Origin: Crossiella equi
GTDB taxonomy: Bacteria; Actinomycetota; Actinomycetes; Mycobacteriales; Pseudonocardiaceae
Length of the DNA: 64,000 nt
Reading direction: 5' to 3'
NCBI RefSeq assembly: GCF_017876755.1
Contig: NZ_JAGIOO010000001.1
Coordinates: forward strand, 1,860,001-1,924,000
Below are positions 49,112 through 58,716 of this stretch, one piece after another. The notes beneath the pieces were generated by a model that worked only from the letters and a program-made list of their open reading frames with translations, searched no databases and was not told the DNA's origin. The position numbers and the translations under genes are program-made. Position 1 is the first letter of the stretch; each line of letters begins with the position of its first letter.

Positions 49112-49611
49112 CAGTGCGCAGCCTTCCCTTGAGTGAGTGCGGCGACCCAGTCGGCGTAGCCGGTCTTGTCGTCACCGCGGAAACCGGTGTCCAGCAGCTG
49201 GTCGCCGTGCAACCAGGTGACCACGAGGACGCCGTTGCGGCCGACGACCTTCCCGGCGTGCCCGCGGTCGAGACGGGCGGCCCGGACCGCGGTCGAGTCG
49301 ATCCACAGGGGACTCGCGCCGATCCGGTCGACGAGCAGTCCCTGTGGCAGCAGTGTGATGGTGGCTTCGGCGCGGTGGCCAATGTCGCCGACCTTGACGC
49401 GGTCGACCCAGTTCTCCGCCAGCGTGGTGCCGAGGTACACGCCGGTCTCCGGTGGCAGCAGCGGGTCCACAGTGGACACCTCGGCCGGGGGCGCGGGGAA
49501 CCCGGGCAGCACCTCGGCCTGGCGGCGGGCCTTGTTGCGCCAGCCGCGCAGCATGCCGTAGGCGCAGAGCAGCAGGACGGCCAGGAAGAGCAGGGTGAGG
49601 AAGATCCGCAT
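49111..49611 (-). CDS. PH-like membrane protein of the pyr operon
   Basis: 166 residues: N-terminal membrane helix ([22 protein letters not shown]) and a soluble PH-like beta-domain ([39 protein letters not shown]). The gene overlaps both pyrC and carA. A membrane protein in the same place (Rv1382 in M. tuberculosis, a hypothetical gene in S. coelicolor) is conserved between pyrC and carA in actinobacteria, as far as I recall. Its role in pyrimidine synthesis is not known to me. Confidence 0.8.
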   Translation of the reverse strand: MRIFLTLLFLAVLLLCAYGMLRGWRNKARRQAEVLPGFPAPPAEVSTVDPLLPPETGVYLGTTLAENWVDRVKVGDIGHRAEATITLLPQGLLVDRIGASPLWIDSTAVRAARLDRGHAGKVVGRNGVLVVTWLHGDQLLDTGFRGDDKTGYADWVAALTQGKAAH

Positions 49612-50900
49612 CAGCCACGCACCTTCCCGTCCTGGGCGGTCACCGTGCCGCGCAGCATGGTGAGCACGACCTTGGCGGGCAGCTCCATGCCCTCGAACGG
49701 GGTGTTCGCGGCGATGCTGGCCAGCTCGGCACCGCGGACCACCCAGCGGGCGGCCGGGTCGACGAGGGTGAGGTTGGCCGGTTCGCCCTCGGCGAGCGGT
49801 CGGCCGTGGTCGGGCAGCCCGGCGATGGCGGCGGGGCGCTCGCTCATCACCCGGGCGACACCGCGCCAGTCGAGCAGGCCGGTCTCGACCATGGTGCGCA
49901 CGACCACCGGCAGCGCGGTCTGCAGGCCGAGCATGCCGGGGCGGGCGGCGGCCCACTCGCAGTCCTTGTCCTGCACGGCGTGCGGGGCGTGGTCGGTGGC
50001 CACGCAGTCCACGACGCCCTCGGCCAGGGCCGCGCGCAGGGCGGCGGCGTCGGAGGCCGCGCGCAGGGGCGGGTTGACCTTGTTCACCGGGTCGAAGGTG
50101 TCCAGGCGGTCGTCGGTGAGCAGCAGGTGGTGCGGGGTGACCTCGGCCGAGACCTGGGTGCCGCGGGCCTTGGCCCAGCGCAGCACGTCCACGGTGCCCG
50201 CGGTGGAGACGTGGCAGATGTGCAGCCGGGCGTCGGCGTGCTGGGCGAGCAGGCAGTCCCGGGCCACGATCGACTCCTCGGCGGCGGCGGGCCAGCCGGT
50301 GAGGCCGAGGCGGGCGGCGTTCTCGCCCTCGTGGGCCTGCGCGCCGACGGTGAGCCGGGGCTCCTCGGCGTGCTGGGCGATCACCGCGTCCAGGGCCTTG
50401 CTGTACTCCAGGGCGCGGCGCATGAGCAGCGGGTCGTGCACGCAGTGGCCGTCGTCGCTGAAGACCCGCACGTTGGCCTTGGACTTGGCCATGGTGCCGA
50501 GCTCGGCGAGCTTGGTGCCCGCGAGGCCCACCGTCACCGCACCGACGGGGTGGACATCGACCAGGCCGACGCGCTTGCCCTCGGCGGCCACGTGCTCCAC
50601 GACCAGCGCGTTGTCGGCGACCGGGTCGGTGTTGGCCATGGCGAAGACCGCGGTGTAGCCGCCGAGCGCGGCCGCGGCCGAGCCGGAGGCGATGGTCTCG
50701 GTGTCCTCGCGGCCGGGTTCGCGCAGGTGGACGTGCAGGTCGACGAAGCCGGGCAGCAGCACCCGGCCGTCGGCCTCGACCACCTCGGCACCCTCGGCGG
50801 ACAGGCTCGCGCCGATCTGGGCGATCACGCCGTCGCGGACCAGGACGTCGACCGGCTCGCCCTCCCCGTAGAGCAGGGCGCCCTTGATCAGGGTGGTCAC
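49611..50900 (-). CDS. pyrC: Dihydroorotase
   Basis: 429 residues, class I. Zinc ligands in [15 protein letters not shown]; other motifs [32 protein letters not shown] and [10 protein letters not shown]. Cyclises carbamoyl-aspartate. GTG start overlaps the pyrB stop. A GTCCACAGTGGAC palindrome lies 130 bases beyond its 3' end, inside the next gene (49465-49477). Confidence 0.95.
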   Translation of the reverse strand: MTTLIKGALLYGEGEPVDVLVRDGVIAQIGASLSAEGAEVVEADGRVLLPGFVDLHVHLREPGREDTETIASGSAAAALGGYTAVFAMANTDPVADNALVVEHVAAEGKRVGLVDVHPVGAVTVGLAGTKLAELGTMAKSKANVRVFSDDGHCVHDPLLMRRALEYSKALDAVIAQHAEEPRLTVGAQAHEGENAARLGLTGWPAAAEESIVARDCLLAQHADARLHICHVSTAGTVDVLRWAKARGTQVSAEVTPHHLLLTDDRLDTFDPVNKVNPPLRAASDAAALRAALAEGVVDCVATDHAPHAVQDKDCEWAAARPGMLGLQTALPVVVRTMVETGLLDWRGVARVMSERPAAIAGLPDHGRPLAEGEPANLTLVDPAARWVVRGAELASIAANTPFEGMELPAKVVLTMLRGTVTAQDGKVRG

Positions 50901-51829
50901 GCGACAGCCTCCTCTCCGGCCAGCAGGTGGTACAGAACCGCCATCCTCATGTGCACTCCGTTGCTGACCTGGTCGGTGATAGCGGCGCGTGGCGAGTCGG
51001 CGACCGCCGAGGCGATCTCCATGCCACGCAGCATCGGACCGGGATGCAGCACGACCGCGTGCTCGGGCAGCATCCGCAATCGGGCCTCGCTGAGGCCATA
51101 CGCAATCGAATACTCCTTGGCGGACGGGAAGTACCCGCCGTGCATGCGCTCGGCCTGCACCCGGAGCAGCATGACCGCGTCCAGCGACGGCAGCTCGGGG
51201 TCCAGGTCGTAGGCGACCGGCACGCCCCAGGACTCGATCCCGGCCGGGACGAGGGTGGGCGGGGCGATGAGCACCACGTGCGCACCGAGGGTGCGCAGCA
51301 GGTGGACGTTGGAGCGGGCGACGCGGCTGTGCAGCAGGTCGCCGACGATGCCGATCCGGCGTCCGCGCAGGTCACCGAGCCGTTCGCGCAGGGTCGCGGC
51401 GTCCAGCAGGGCCTGGGTGGGGTGCTCGTGCATGCCGTCCCCGGCGTTGACCACGCAGGTGCCGGTGCCCTCCAGCCACTGGGCCAGGCGGTGCGCGGCG
51501 CCAGAGGCGGGGTGGCGCACGATCACGCAGTCCGCGCCCACCGCGGACAGGGTCAGGGCGGTGTCGCGCAGGGACTCGCCCTTGTTCACCGAGGAGCCGG
51601 AGGAGGAGACGTTGACCACGTCCGCGCTCATCCACTTGCCCGCCACCTCGAAGGAGACGCGGGTCCGGGTGGAGTTCTCGTAGAACATGGTGATCACGGT
51701 GCGGCCGCGCAGGGTCGGCAGCTTGCGGACCTCCCGGCCCAGCAAGGTCTTCTTCAGTTCCGCGGCGGTGTCCAGCAGCGTCGTGGCCGACGCTTCGGAA
51801 AGGCTCGCCGCGGAGAGCAGGTGCTTCAC
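50897..51829 (-). CDS. pyrB: Aspartate carbamoyltransferase, catalytic chain
   Basis: 310 residues. Carbamoyl-phosphate motif [28 protein letters not shown], and [17 protein letters not shown]. Commits carbamoyl phosphate to pyrimidines. No pyrI regulatory chain follows. Start overlaps the pyrR stop. Confidence 0.96.
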   Translation of the reverse strand: MKHLLSAASLSEASATTLLDTAAELKKTLLGREVRKLPTLRGRTVITMFYENSTRTRVSFEVAGKWMSADVVNVSSSGSSVNKGESLRDTALTLSAVGADCVIVRHPASGAAHRLAQWLEGTGTCVVNAGDGMHEHPTQALLDAATLRERLGDLRGRRIGIVGDLLHSRVARSNVHLLRTLGAHVVLIAPPTLVPAGIESWGVPVAYDLDPELPSLDAVMLLRVQAERMHGGYFPSAKEYSIAYGLSEARLRMLPEHAVVLHPGPMLRGMEIASAVADSPRAAITDQVSNGVHMRMAVLYHLLAGEEAVA

Positions 51830-52428
51830 CGCTCGGTGTCTCCTTCTTCGCTCCGGCGCAGCACGACCGCGTCCCGTCCGTCCACTTCGGACAGCAGCAC
51901 GGCGACCTCCTCGCTGCGTGAGGTCGGCACGTTCTTGCCCACGTAGTCGGCGCGGATGGGCAGCTCGCGGTGCCCCCGGTCGACCAGCACGGCCAGCTGC
52001 ACGGCGCTGGGGCGGCCGTGGTCACGCAGGGCGTCCAGGGCGGCGCGGACCGTGCGGCCGGAGAACAGGACGTCGTCGACCAGGATCACCAGGTGGTCGT
52101 CGATGCCGGTCGCGGGCAGCTGCGTGCGCTCCAGGGGCCGGTTGGGCCTGCGGCGCAGGTCGTCCCGGTAGAGGGTGACGTCGAGGGAGCCCAGCTCCAC
52201 CTCGACGCCGCTGAAGTCGGCGATGCGCTCGGCCAGGCGTCTGGCCAGGGGCGCGCCGCGCTTGTGGATGCCGAGCAGGGCCACCGGCGGTGAGCCCGCG
52301 GCGTCCAGCGCGGTCTTCTCGATGACCTGGTGGGCCATCCGGGCGATGGTGCGCGCGACATCGCCGACCGACAGGAGCTCGCGCTCCGCGGCCGGGTCCG
52401 TCGCGCCGCCCTCAGGGCGTGGCGGCAC
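51826..52428 (-). CDS. pyrR: Bifunctional pyr operon regulator / uracil phosphoribosyltransferase
   Basis: 200 residues. PRPP-binding motif [19 protein letters not shown], and [19 protein letters not shown], as in PyrR. GTG at 52428 has a clear AGGAGG upstream. It binds pyr mRNA when UMP/UTP is high and represses expression. A matching RNA-binding loop lies directly before the ribosome binding site (see 52446-52457). First gene of the seven-gene pyr operon. Confidence 0.95.
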   Translation of the reverse strand: MPPRPEGGATDPAAERELLSVGDVARTIARMAHQVIEKTALDAAGSPPVALLGIHKRGAPLARRLAERIADFSGVEVELGSLDVTLYRDDLRRRPNRPLERTQLPATGIDDHLVILVDDVLFSGRTVRAALDALRDHGRPSAVQLAVLVDRGHRELPIRADYVGKNVPTSRSEEVAVLLSEVDGRDAVVLRRSEEGDTER

Positions 52429-52445
52429 GAACAACCTCCTTCTCC

Positions 52446-52457
52446 GCCTCACGGGAC
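52446..52457 (-). promoter_or_regulatory. Putative PyrR-binding loop in the pyr leader
   Basis: Read on the minus strand the leader contains GTCCCGTGAGGC, matching the known PyrR-loop core UCCNGNGAGGY at every fixed position, flanked by short complementary arms (CCG ... CGG). It ends one base before the AGAAGGAGG ribosome binding region of pyrR (52436-52444). This places it where bound PyrR could block translation initiation, as reported for mycobacteria. Confidence 0.65.
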
Positions 52458-52497
52458 GGGTCTTTAAAGGACGTGTTCGCACCGTAACAAACGAGCT

Positions 52498-52525
52498 GGG
52501 GCCCGGCGACGGATCGCCGGGCCCC
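52498..52525 (-). terminator. Hairpin downstream of the phosphodiesterase gene
   Basis: A perfect 12-bp stem (52498-52509 with 52514-52525) with a CGGA tetraloop, 10 bases beyond the phosphodiesterase stop and upstream of the pyr leader. Probable terminator isolating the pyr operon from the upstream gene; the T-tract on the minus strand is weak. Confidence 0.65.
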
Positions 52526-52535
52526 ATCAGTGGTT

Positions 52536-53996
52536 TCAGGGCAGTCGAGTGACCAAGACCTCGTCCACCGCCCAGAACCAGTTGTTCGTGCCGGTCAGGC
52601 GGAAGCCGAGCCTGGCCGTTCCGGCTCCGGCGGGTAGTGGGACGGTCACGGATTCGCGTCCCCCGGAGGTGGTGGCGGTCCACTTCCTGACCTCGGTCGG
52701 GGTCCCGCCGTCCACGGAGAGCAACAGCTGGGCGATCTGGCCGAGCTCGTGCTGGTAGAGGTGTGTCATCTCCAGGGTGAGCTTTCCGCCGCTGCCGCCG
52801 ACGGCCGGGGTCCACAGGGTGGAGTCGAACCGCTTGCCGGTGGCGTCGGGCGTGTCGGCCCACTCGTCGGAGTCGGCGACCGCGATGGTGCCGCGGCCGC
52901 GCACGAAGGTCTCCCGGCCCTGCTCGGTCTGTGCCTGGGACCAGAACGCGTCGGTGGCCAGGCTCCAGCCGCGCCACTCCGGCACTCCCCCGGCGGGCAT
53001 GGCCGCGTTGTCCACGGTCCAGCCGCCCGGGAAGCGCTGCGTCCAGCCGCCGGAGACGTCGGCGGTGTCGAAGACGTCGGTGGTGGGCGCGAACAGCGAG
53101 CGGCCCTGGAGCGGGGCCCCGGCCGGGACGCCGAGGTGGGTGAGCGCGGTGTGCGCGAGGTCGACCAGGCGGGTGCCCGTGGGCCTGGCGGTGGGCACGC
53201 CGTCGCCGGTGGCCAGGATGAAGGTCGAGCGCTCGTCCAGGCTCGGGCCGCCGTGGCCGCCCGCGGGCTTGTGGCCGTGGTCGGTGGTCAGCAGGACCAG
53301 CCACTTCTCCTGGGCGCGGCCGGGGCGGGCGGCGACGGCGTCCAGCAGGCGCTTGACGTAGCCGTCCACGCGGGCCAGCTCGGTGAGGTAGTCGGGGCTG
53401 GCCGCGCCCTTGTTGTGGCCGACGACGTCCTGCTGGCCGAGGTAGACGAAGGAGGCGTCCGCCCGGTCCTGGCGCAGGTGGGTCTCGGCGCGGTCGACGA
53501 TGGTGGCGTCGTGGGCGAGGTAGCCGTCCCTGTCCCCGTCGAGCACCAGGCGGGTGTCGATCCCCGGGCCGAGGATGTGGTCGCCGATGGCCTTCCAGTC
53601 CACCGCGGCGAAGGTGTCCTTGGCCGGGTTGGCGGCCTCCACCCGGCTCAGCCAGTCCGGGAAGTCCTTCAGCCGGTTGAACAGGAAGGTGTTGTTCTTG
53701 ACCCCGTGCTGGTCCGGCCAGGTTCCGGTGAGGATGGTGGACCAGCCGGGGCCGGAGGAGGTCTCGGCCATCGGGTTGGCGTAGAGCAGGCCGCGGGCGT
53801 CGGTGCCCGTGCGCTGCAGACCCCGCAGGGTCGGGGCCTGCGCGTCGGCCACGCGCGAGGCCAGCAGGCCGTCGATGCCGATCACGAGCACCTTGGGGAC
53901 CGGCGCCTGGGCCAGGGCGGAAGGTGAGATCGACGTGAGCAGTACCCCGAACGCCGCAGCGATCGCCCCCGCAGAGCTACGCAGTGGTAGCCGCAT
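52536..53996 (-). CDS. Secreted alkaline phosphatase/nucleotide pyrophosphatase-type phosphodiesterase
   Basis: 486 residues. Signal peptide ([25 protein letters not shown]). Phosphodiesterase superfamily motifs: [12 protein letters not shown] (metal Asp), [23 protein letters not shown] (nucleophile Ser/Thr region), [11 protein letters not shown] and [14 protein letters not shown] (metal Asp/His). A C-terminal beta-sandwich of about 140 residues ([14 protein letters not shown] to [12 protein letters not shown]) may bind carbohydrate. ATG 53996 is chosen because the signal peptide begins there. Substrate unknown; not clearly tied to neighbours. Confidence 0.87.
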   Translation of the reverse strand: MRLPLRSSAGAIAAAFGVLLTSISPSALAQAPVPKVLVIGIDGLLASRVADAQAPTLRGLQRTGTDARGLLYANPMAETSSGPGWSTILTGTWPDQHGVKNNTFLFNRLKDFPDWLSRVEAANPAKDTFAAVDWKAIGDHILGPGIDTRLVLDGDRDGYLAHDATIVDRAETHLRQDRADASFVYLGQQDVVGHNKGAASPDYLTELARVDGYVKRLLDAVAARPGRAQEKWLVLLTTDHGHKPAGGHGGPSLDERSTFILATGDGVPTARPTGTRLVDLAHTALTHLGVPAGAPLQGRSLFAPTTDVFDTADVSGGWTQRFPGGWTVDNAAMPAGGVPEWRGWSLATDAFWSQAQTEQGRETFVRGRGTIAVADSDEWADTPDATGKRFDSTLWTPAVGGSGGKLTLEMTHLYQHELGQIAQLLLSVDGGTPTEVRKWTATTSGGRESVTVPLPAGAGTARLGFRLTGTNNWFWAVDEVLVTRLP

Positions 53997-54339
53997 GCAT
54001 CCTCCACACGATTGGTCTAGATGTGTTACCAAGTTAACCGGGCACGAGGAGCCAACCGGCCAAGTTCGCGCATCACCCGAATGACCGCAGGGTGAACGAC
54101 ACGCCGTGACGACTTTGTTCACGGGCTGACACAGAGCTGGTTACTGCCCGCTCATCTGGGGCGATGACGTGCAAAGTGTCAACCATCCGGGTGGTTGCGC
54201 CCCACTCGCCCGCATGCCGCAACGAGATCAGCTTGACCTGGTGACTTCGACGAGTAACCATTACTCTCCGTATCGATCTGGAGCTTTCCCCGCGGCATGT
54301 GGTGCCGGCTTGCGGGGCGAACGAACGGAGAACCGCCAC
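53997..54339 (+). promoter_or_regulatory. bldD upstream region with inverted repeat and BldD-box-like site
   Basis: 343 bases without a gene, AT-richer near 54120-54290. It holds a perfect inverted repeat GAGTAA-CCA-TTACTC (54252-54266). Overlapping it, TTACTCTCCGTAT (54261-54273) matches seven of nine fixed positions of the BldD box as I remember it (TnACnC(A/T)GnGTnA). Since BldD represses its own gene in Streptomyces, an autoregulatory operator is plausible. Confidence 0.45.
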
Positions 54340-54828
54340 ATGGGCGACTACGCCAAGGCGCTGGGTGCCAAGCTCCGCGCGATCCGCCAGCAGCAGGGCC
54401 TGTCCCTGCACGGCGTGGAGCAGAAGTCGGGCGGTCGCTGGAAGGCCGTTGTCGTCGGCTCCTACGAGCGCGGTGACCGCGCCGTCACGGTCCAGAAGCT
54501 GGCCGAACTGGCCGACTTCTACGGCGTGCCGGTGGCGGAGCTGCTCCCGGAGGGCCGGGTCCCCTCCGGCGCCGAACCCGCCACCAAGATCGTCATCAAC
54601 CTGGAGCGCCTGCAACAGCTCCCGGCGGAGAAGGTAGGCCCGCTGGCGCGCTACGCGGCGACCATCCAGAGCCAGCGCGGCGACTACAACGGCAAGGTGC
54701 TCTCCATCCGCACCGAGGACCTGCGCTCGCTGGCGATCATTTACGACATGTCCCCGGGTGAGCTCACCGAGCAGCTCATCGACTGGGGCGTGCTGCCCCC
54801 CGAGGCCCGCCCGGCCAAGGAGGACTGA
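54340..54828 (+). CDS. bldD: Developmental master regulator BldD
   Basis: 162 residues. N-terminal XRE helix-turn-helix (YAKALGAKLRAIRQQQGLSLHGVEQKSGGRWKAVVVGSYERGDRAVT) and C-terminal c-di-GMP-binding domain. The ligand signature RxD-x8-RxxD is intact: Arg113-Gly-Asp115 and Arg124-Thr-Glu-Asp127. In Streptomyces a c-di-GMP tetramer dimerises BldD to repress sporulation genes. Located beside the pyr operon, as in other actinomycetes. ATG 54340 with GGAG at 54327-54330. Confidence 0.96.
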   Translation: MGDYAKALGAKLRAIRQQQGLSLHGVEQKSGGRWKAVVVGSYERGDRAVTVQKLAELADFYGVPVAELLPEGRVPSGAEPATKIVINLERLQQLPAEKVGPLARYAATIQSQRGDYNGKVLSIRTEDLRSLAIIYDMSPGELTEQLIDWGVLPPEARPAKED

Positions 54829-54908
54829 CCCGCACCGGGTCCACCGGCCCGGGGGTGACTGTCGTGGAGTCACCGCCGGGCCGCACCGGCCCCACCAGGA
54901 GGCCCCGC

Positions 54909-55469
54909 GTGCCGCCCGTGACGTACTCGATGAGCGTGTCCCTGGACGGCTTCGTCAACGACCCCACCGGCGGCTTCGGCTGGACCGCCCCCACCCCGGA
55001 CCTCTTCCGCTTCCACCTGGACCAGGTCCGGCCCCTCACCACCTACCTGTGCGGCCGCCGCCTGTACCAGGAGATGCTGGTGTGGGAGACCGCCGAGCAG
55101 ACCATGACCGGCGAGGCCGAGCTCGAGTTCGCCCGCCGCTGGCGCTCCCTCCCGAAACTCGTCTTCTCCCGCACGCTGACCTCGGTCGAGGGCAACGCCC
55201 GCCTGGCCACCGGCGACGTGGCCACCGAGCTCCGCCGCCTGCGCGCCCAGTCCGGTGAGGGCCTGATCGCCATCGCCGGTGCGACCCTCGCCGCGGCCGC
55301 CATCGAGCAGGACCTCGTCGACGACTACCGCCGGTTCGTCTACCCGGTGGTCGTGGGCGGGGGCACGCCGTACTTCCCGCCGCTGGCCGCGCCGCTGGAG
55401 CTGCGGCTGGTCGAGTCCCGGACCTTCGGCTCCCGCACCGTCTACCTGCGCCACCAGCGCGTGCGCTGA
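54909..55469 (+). CDS. Dihydrofolate-reductase-family protein (RibD C-terminal type)
   Basis: 186 residues with the RibD_C/DHFR fold: MSVSLDGFVNDPTGGFGW, TYLCGRRLYQEML, GEGLIAIAGATLAAAAIEQDLVDDYRRFVYPVVVGGGTPYF. A common stand-alone reductase in actinomycetes with unknown substrate; not riboflavin-specific. GTG at 54909 follows AGGAGG (54897-54902). Convergent with the next gene. Confidence 0.87.
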   Translation: MPPVTYSMSVSLDGFVNDPTGGFGWTAPTPDLFRFHLDQVRPLTTYLCGRRLYQEMLVWETAEQTMTGEAELEFARRWRSLPKLVFSRTLTSVEGNARLATGDVATELRRLRAQSGEGLIAIAGATLAAAAIEQDLVDDYRRFVYPVVVGGGTPYFPPLAAPLELRLVESRTFGSRTVYLRHQRVR

Positions 55470-55485
55470 GCGGTCCCGGCCGCCG

Positions 55486-55944
55486 TCAGCGCCGCAGGTC
55501 GTACTCCCACCAGTCCCCCGACTCGTGCTCGGCCAGGTGCTCGGTGAGGTACGTGCGGAGGTTGTGGGCGATGAGGTAGCGGCTGTCGGTCTCGTGGTCC
55601 CAGGCGAAGATGTCGGCGAGGCCGCCGCGGGTGCGGAGGTAGGCGAACTGGTCGCCGTTGCCGCCGTCGCCGAAGAACATCAGCGCGTCGAAGGGCATGT
55701 ACAGCTCGGCGAAGTCGCGGTCCCGGCGGAAGGCCAGGTTGTCCGAGACGATGCGCTCCGGCGGCCACACCAGGTCCAGGCCGTGCGGGCCGGCCAGGCC
55801 GCCGACCTCGGTCAGGAAGGCGGCCAGCTCCTCCGGGACCTCCTGGCCCAGGGCGGTGCGGATGGCGTCGAGCGCCTCCGGGGTGGCCGGGGTGCCGAAC
55901 TCCGCGTCCGGGTACAGGCCGGTGACCAGTGCGTGCCATGTCAT
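55486..55944 (-). CDS. SMI1/KNR4-family protein
   Basis: 152 residues with the family core: ALGQEVPEELAAFLTEVGGL, then VSDNLAFRRDRDFAELYMPFDALMFFGDGGNGDQFAYLRT and an IFAWDHETDSRYLIAHNL segment. Such proteins often serve as immunity proteins of polymorphic toxins or as intracellular scaffolds. No toxin is adjacent, so the role here is open. It lies 17 bases after the GNAT gene on the same strand. Confidence 0.85.
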   Translation of the reverse strand: MTWHALVTGLYPDAEFGTPATPEALDAIRTALGQEVPEELAAFLTEVGGLAGPHGLDLVWPPERIVSDNLAFRRDRDFAELYMPFDALMFFGDGGNGDQFAYLRTRGGLADIFAWDHETDSRYLIAHNLRTYLTEHLAEHESGDWWEYDLRR

Positions 55945-55961
55945 GGCCGGTCGTCTCCCGT

Positions 55962-56765
55962 TCAGCCGCGCAGCGCGTAGAAGTGGATCGCCGAGTTCGG
56001 CTCGAAGCCGATCCGGGGGTACACGGGCGCGCCCGCCGCGGTGGCGTGCAGGGCGGCCCTGGTGGTCAGGCCGGTGGCCTTGGCGCCCTCGTGCAAGGCC
56101 TTCCGGGTGACCGCCTCGCCGTAGCCGCGGCGTTCCCAGTCCGGGTGCGTGGCGACCAGCACCACGAACAGGCAGTCCCGCGCCGCGATGGTCGCCGCGC
56201 AGGTCACCGGCACCCCGTCGCGCAGACCCAGGTAGGCGTGCACGTCGGTCTTCCACAGCGCGGAGCCCCCGATGCCGTCCCGCCCGGCCTCCAGGGGGAA
56301 GCCGTAGGCGAGGGAGTTCAGGTCGGCGTAGGCCTGGAGCTGCTCGTCGGTCCGCACCCGCTCGAACACCAGGTCCGGGTGGTGTGGGTCCGGTACCGGC
56401 AGCAGGTCCCCGGCCATGCCCACCCCGGAGAAGGCGTACTGGAGACCCGCCTCCCCGGCCGCGGCCTCCAGACCCGCTCGGGCCTGCTCGGCCAGGAGGT
56501 CCTCGAAGACCCACAGGAAACCGGGGAGCTCCTTGCCCCGCATGACCTCCGCGGCCACCACGAGCCGCTGCCGCAGGGTCTGTGCGTCCACATCGGACTC
56601 GGTGAACGTCACGGTGTTCCAGAACGCGAACCGGGAGTCGGCCCAGCGCACCGACACCCCCGGCAGGTCCCGGACATCCGCCTCGGGCGACCGGTCCAGC
56701 ACCAAGGGCCGCCACGCGGCCTTGAGCAGCTCCACCGACTCGACGACCTCCACCAGCTCCGCCAC
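55962..56765 (-). CDS. GNAT-family N-acetyltransferase
   Basis: 267 residues. The C-terminal half has the acetyl-CoA site VLVATHPDWERRGYGEAVTRKAL and the final AAGAPVYPRIGFE typical of GNATs. The N-terminal half (AELVEVVESVELLKAAWRPLV to GLQYAFSGVGMAGDLL) is a diverged second GNAT-like domain. GTG at 56765 has GGGGAGAG close upstream; an ATG at 56813 is the alternative. Acceptor unknown. Precedes the SMI1/KNR4 gene, perhaps on one transcript. Confidence 0.83.
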   Translation of the reverse strand: MAELVEVVESVELLKAAWRPLVLDRSPEADVRDLPGVSVRWADSRFAFWNTVTFTESDVDAQTLRQRLVVAAEVMRGKELPGFLWVFEDLLAEQARAGLEAAAGEAGLQYAFSGVGMAGDLLPVPDPHHPDLVFERVRTDEQLQAYADLNSLAYGFPLEAGRDGIGGSALWKTDVHAYLGLRDGVPVTCAATIAARDCLFVVLVATHPDWERRGYGEAVTRKALHEGAKATGLTTRAALHATAAGAPVYPRIGFEPNSAIHFYALRG

Positions 56766-56837
56766 GGACTCTCCCCGCCTGCCCGGCGGCACCCCGCTGG
56801 CGCCGCCCACCAAGATCCTATGCAGGCACCGGCCGCG

Positions 56838-57416
56838 TCACGGTGCCAGCGCGACCACCCGCACGAACGTGACCTCATCCGTTCCCTCGGGCGCCCGGTA
56901 GGTGTAGGCCCGGTCGCTGGCCAGCCGCGCGGACGCCCCCGCGGCCAGCGGCGTCGGCTCGCCGTTGATCTCCAGCACCAGCGTGCCGCCGGTGACCAGG
57001 AGCAGCTCCTCCGAGCCCGCCGGGTCGGGCTGCGCGTCGTAGTGCTCGCCCGGCCGCAGCGTCCACTCCCACAGCTCCGGCCCCTGGCGGTGCGCGCTGG
57101 AGACGTGCAGCACCGCCCGGCTGCCCCGGGGGCTGGCCCAGACCTCGACCGGCGTGGACTGGTGCAGGGGCGCGACCCCCGGGGCGGCGGTGAGGGTGGC
57201 GAAGTCCACGCCCAGTGCCCGCGCGAGGCGGTCGACGGTGACCAGGCTGGGGTTCGCGGTGCCCTGTTCGACCTGGGTGAGCAGGCGGCGGCTCAGGCTC
57301 GCGGCGTCGGCGAGCGCCTGGACGGTGAGGCCCGCGGCCTGCCGGCGGCGCCGCACCTCCCGGCCCAGGCGCGCCAGGAACTCGGCGGTGGGGCCGCTTT
57401 CCGGTGGTGTGGACAC
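56838..57416 (-). CDS. XRE-family regulator with cupin domain
   Basis: 192 residues: HTH at about 15-70 (RRRRQAAGLTVQALADAASLSRRLLTQVEQGTANPSL) and C-terminal cupin (about 100-185, LRPGEHYDAQPDPAGSEELLLVTGGTLVLEINGE). Cupin-type XRE regulators commonly sense amino acids or their derivatives. GTG at 57416 has AAGGAG with 6-base spacing. Divergent from the aminotransferase gene across 77 bases containing CATAAT-like elements (57435-57445); that gene is the likely target. Confidence 0.87.
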   Translation of the reverse strand: MSTPPESGPTAEFLARLGREVRRRRQAAGLTVQALADAASLSRRLLTQVEQGTANPSLVTVDRLARALGVDFATLTAAPGVAPLHQSTPVEVWASPRGSRAVLHVSSAHRQGPELWEWTLRPGEHYDAQPDPAGSEELLLVTGGTLVLEINGEPTPLAAGASARLASDRAYTYRAPEGTDEVTFVRVVALAP

Positions 57417-57493
57417 GGACCACTCCTTCGCGTGCATAATAATGCTCATAGTGCGCACCAATCTTCCCATCTCCCGTCCGGAAAGGCCAGGCC

Positions 57494-58612
57494 GTGTCGT
57501 TCACCCCATTCGAACTGGAGGAGTGGCAGTCGCGTTACGAGCAGACCGTCACCCACAACCTCGCGGACAGCGGTTGCCACCCCGTGGTCCTCGGCGAGCT
57601 GCTCGGGGACAGCGAGGCCGCGGTCCGGCGGCTGCTCGCCGCGGACCTGCACTACCCGCCGGTGGGCGGCACCGACCGGCTGCGTGCCCTCGTCGCGGAC
57701 TGGCAGGGGGCGGACCCGGACAACGTGCTGGTCACCGTGGGTGCAGCGGAGGCCAACGCGATCACCGTGGCCAGTCTGGTCGAGCCCGGTGACCACGTGG
57801 TGGTCATGGAGCCCGGCTACCGGCAGGTGCGCGGCAGCGCGCGGAACGCCGGTGCCCAGGTCGACACCTTCCCGCTCGACCCGGCGCGCGGCTGGCGGCC
57901 CGACCTGGACGCGCTGGACCGGGTGGTGCGGCCGGACACCAAGCTGATCGCGGTCACCAACCCGAACAATCCGGTCGGCACCGTGCTCACCGAGGAGGAG
58001 CGGGCCGCGATCGTGGCCGCCGCCGACCGGGTGGGCGCGTGGCTGCTGGCCGACGAGGTCTACCGCGGCACCGAACGGCTCACCACCACCGTGACGCCGA
58101 GCTTCTGGGGCCGGTACCCGAGGACGGTGTGCGTGGGCAGCCTGTCCAAGGCGTTCGGGCTGCCCGGGCTGCGGGTGGGCTGGCTGGTCGCGCCGCCCCC
58201 GGTCCGGGACGCCGCCTGGCGCAGGCACGAGTACGCGACGATCGCCACCGGCACGCTGTCCATGCACCTGGCCGAGGTCGCGCTCACCCCGGCTTCCCGG
58301 GACGGGCTGCTCACCCGCAACCGCGCGCTGATCCGCGAGGGCTACGAACGGCTGCACGCCTGGGTCGAGGGCAGCGAGGGCCTGCTGTCGATCACACCGC
58401 CGGAGGCCACCGCGCTGGGCTTCGTGCGCTACCACCTGCCACGCCCGAGCCTGGAGGTCGCGCACGCCCTGCGGGAGCGCGGGAACGTGCTGGTCGGCGT
58501 GGGCGCGCACTTCGGCGTGGAGCACCACCTGCGCATCACGCACGGCCTGGAACCGGACTACCTGGACGCGGCGCTGGCCAGCATCTCCCGGGTCCTGGGC
58601 GAACTGCGGTAG
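57494..58612 (+). CDS. PLP-dependent class I/II aminotransferase
   Basis: 372 residues, fold type I. NPNNPVG motif, ADEVYRGTE, and the PLP Lys in GSLSKAFGLPGLRVGW. The N-terminus (FELEEWQSRYEQTVTHNLADSG) resembles the subgroup that includes capreomycidine synthase, but I would not assign that reaction. Its divergent XRE-cupin regulator suggests control by an amino-acid-like ligand. GTG start, GAAAGG upstream. Confidence 0.87.
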   Translation: MSFTPFELEEWQSRYEQTVTHNLADSGCHPVVLGELLGDSEAAVRRLLAADLHYPPVGGTDRLRALVADWQGADPDNVLVTVGAAEANAITVASLVEPGDHVVVMEPGYRQVRGSARNAGAQVDTFPLDPARGWRPDLDALDRVVRPDTKLIAVTNPNNPVGTVLTEEERAAIVAAADRVGAWLLADEVYRGTERLTTTVTPSFWGRYPRTVCVGSLSKAFGLPGLRVGWLVAPPPVRDAAWRRHEYATIATGTLSMHLAEVALTPASRDGLLTRNRALIREGYERLHAWVEGSEGLLSITPPEATALGFVRYHLPRPSLEVAHALRERGNVLVGVGAHFGVEHHLRITHGLEPDYLDAALASISRVLGELR

Positions 58613-58716
58613 CGGGCACCTGACGGAACCCTTACGGCTGCCCGCGCAGCCGCCCGCGCGCCCGTGGGAGTGCCTAGCGTCGGCGACGTCCACCGCCGCC
58701 GTCCCTGGAGCACACC

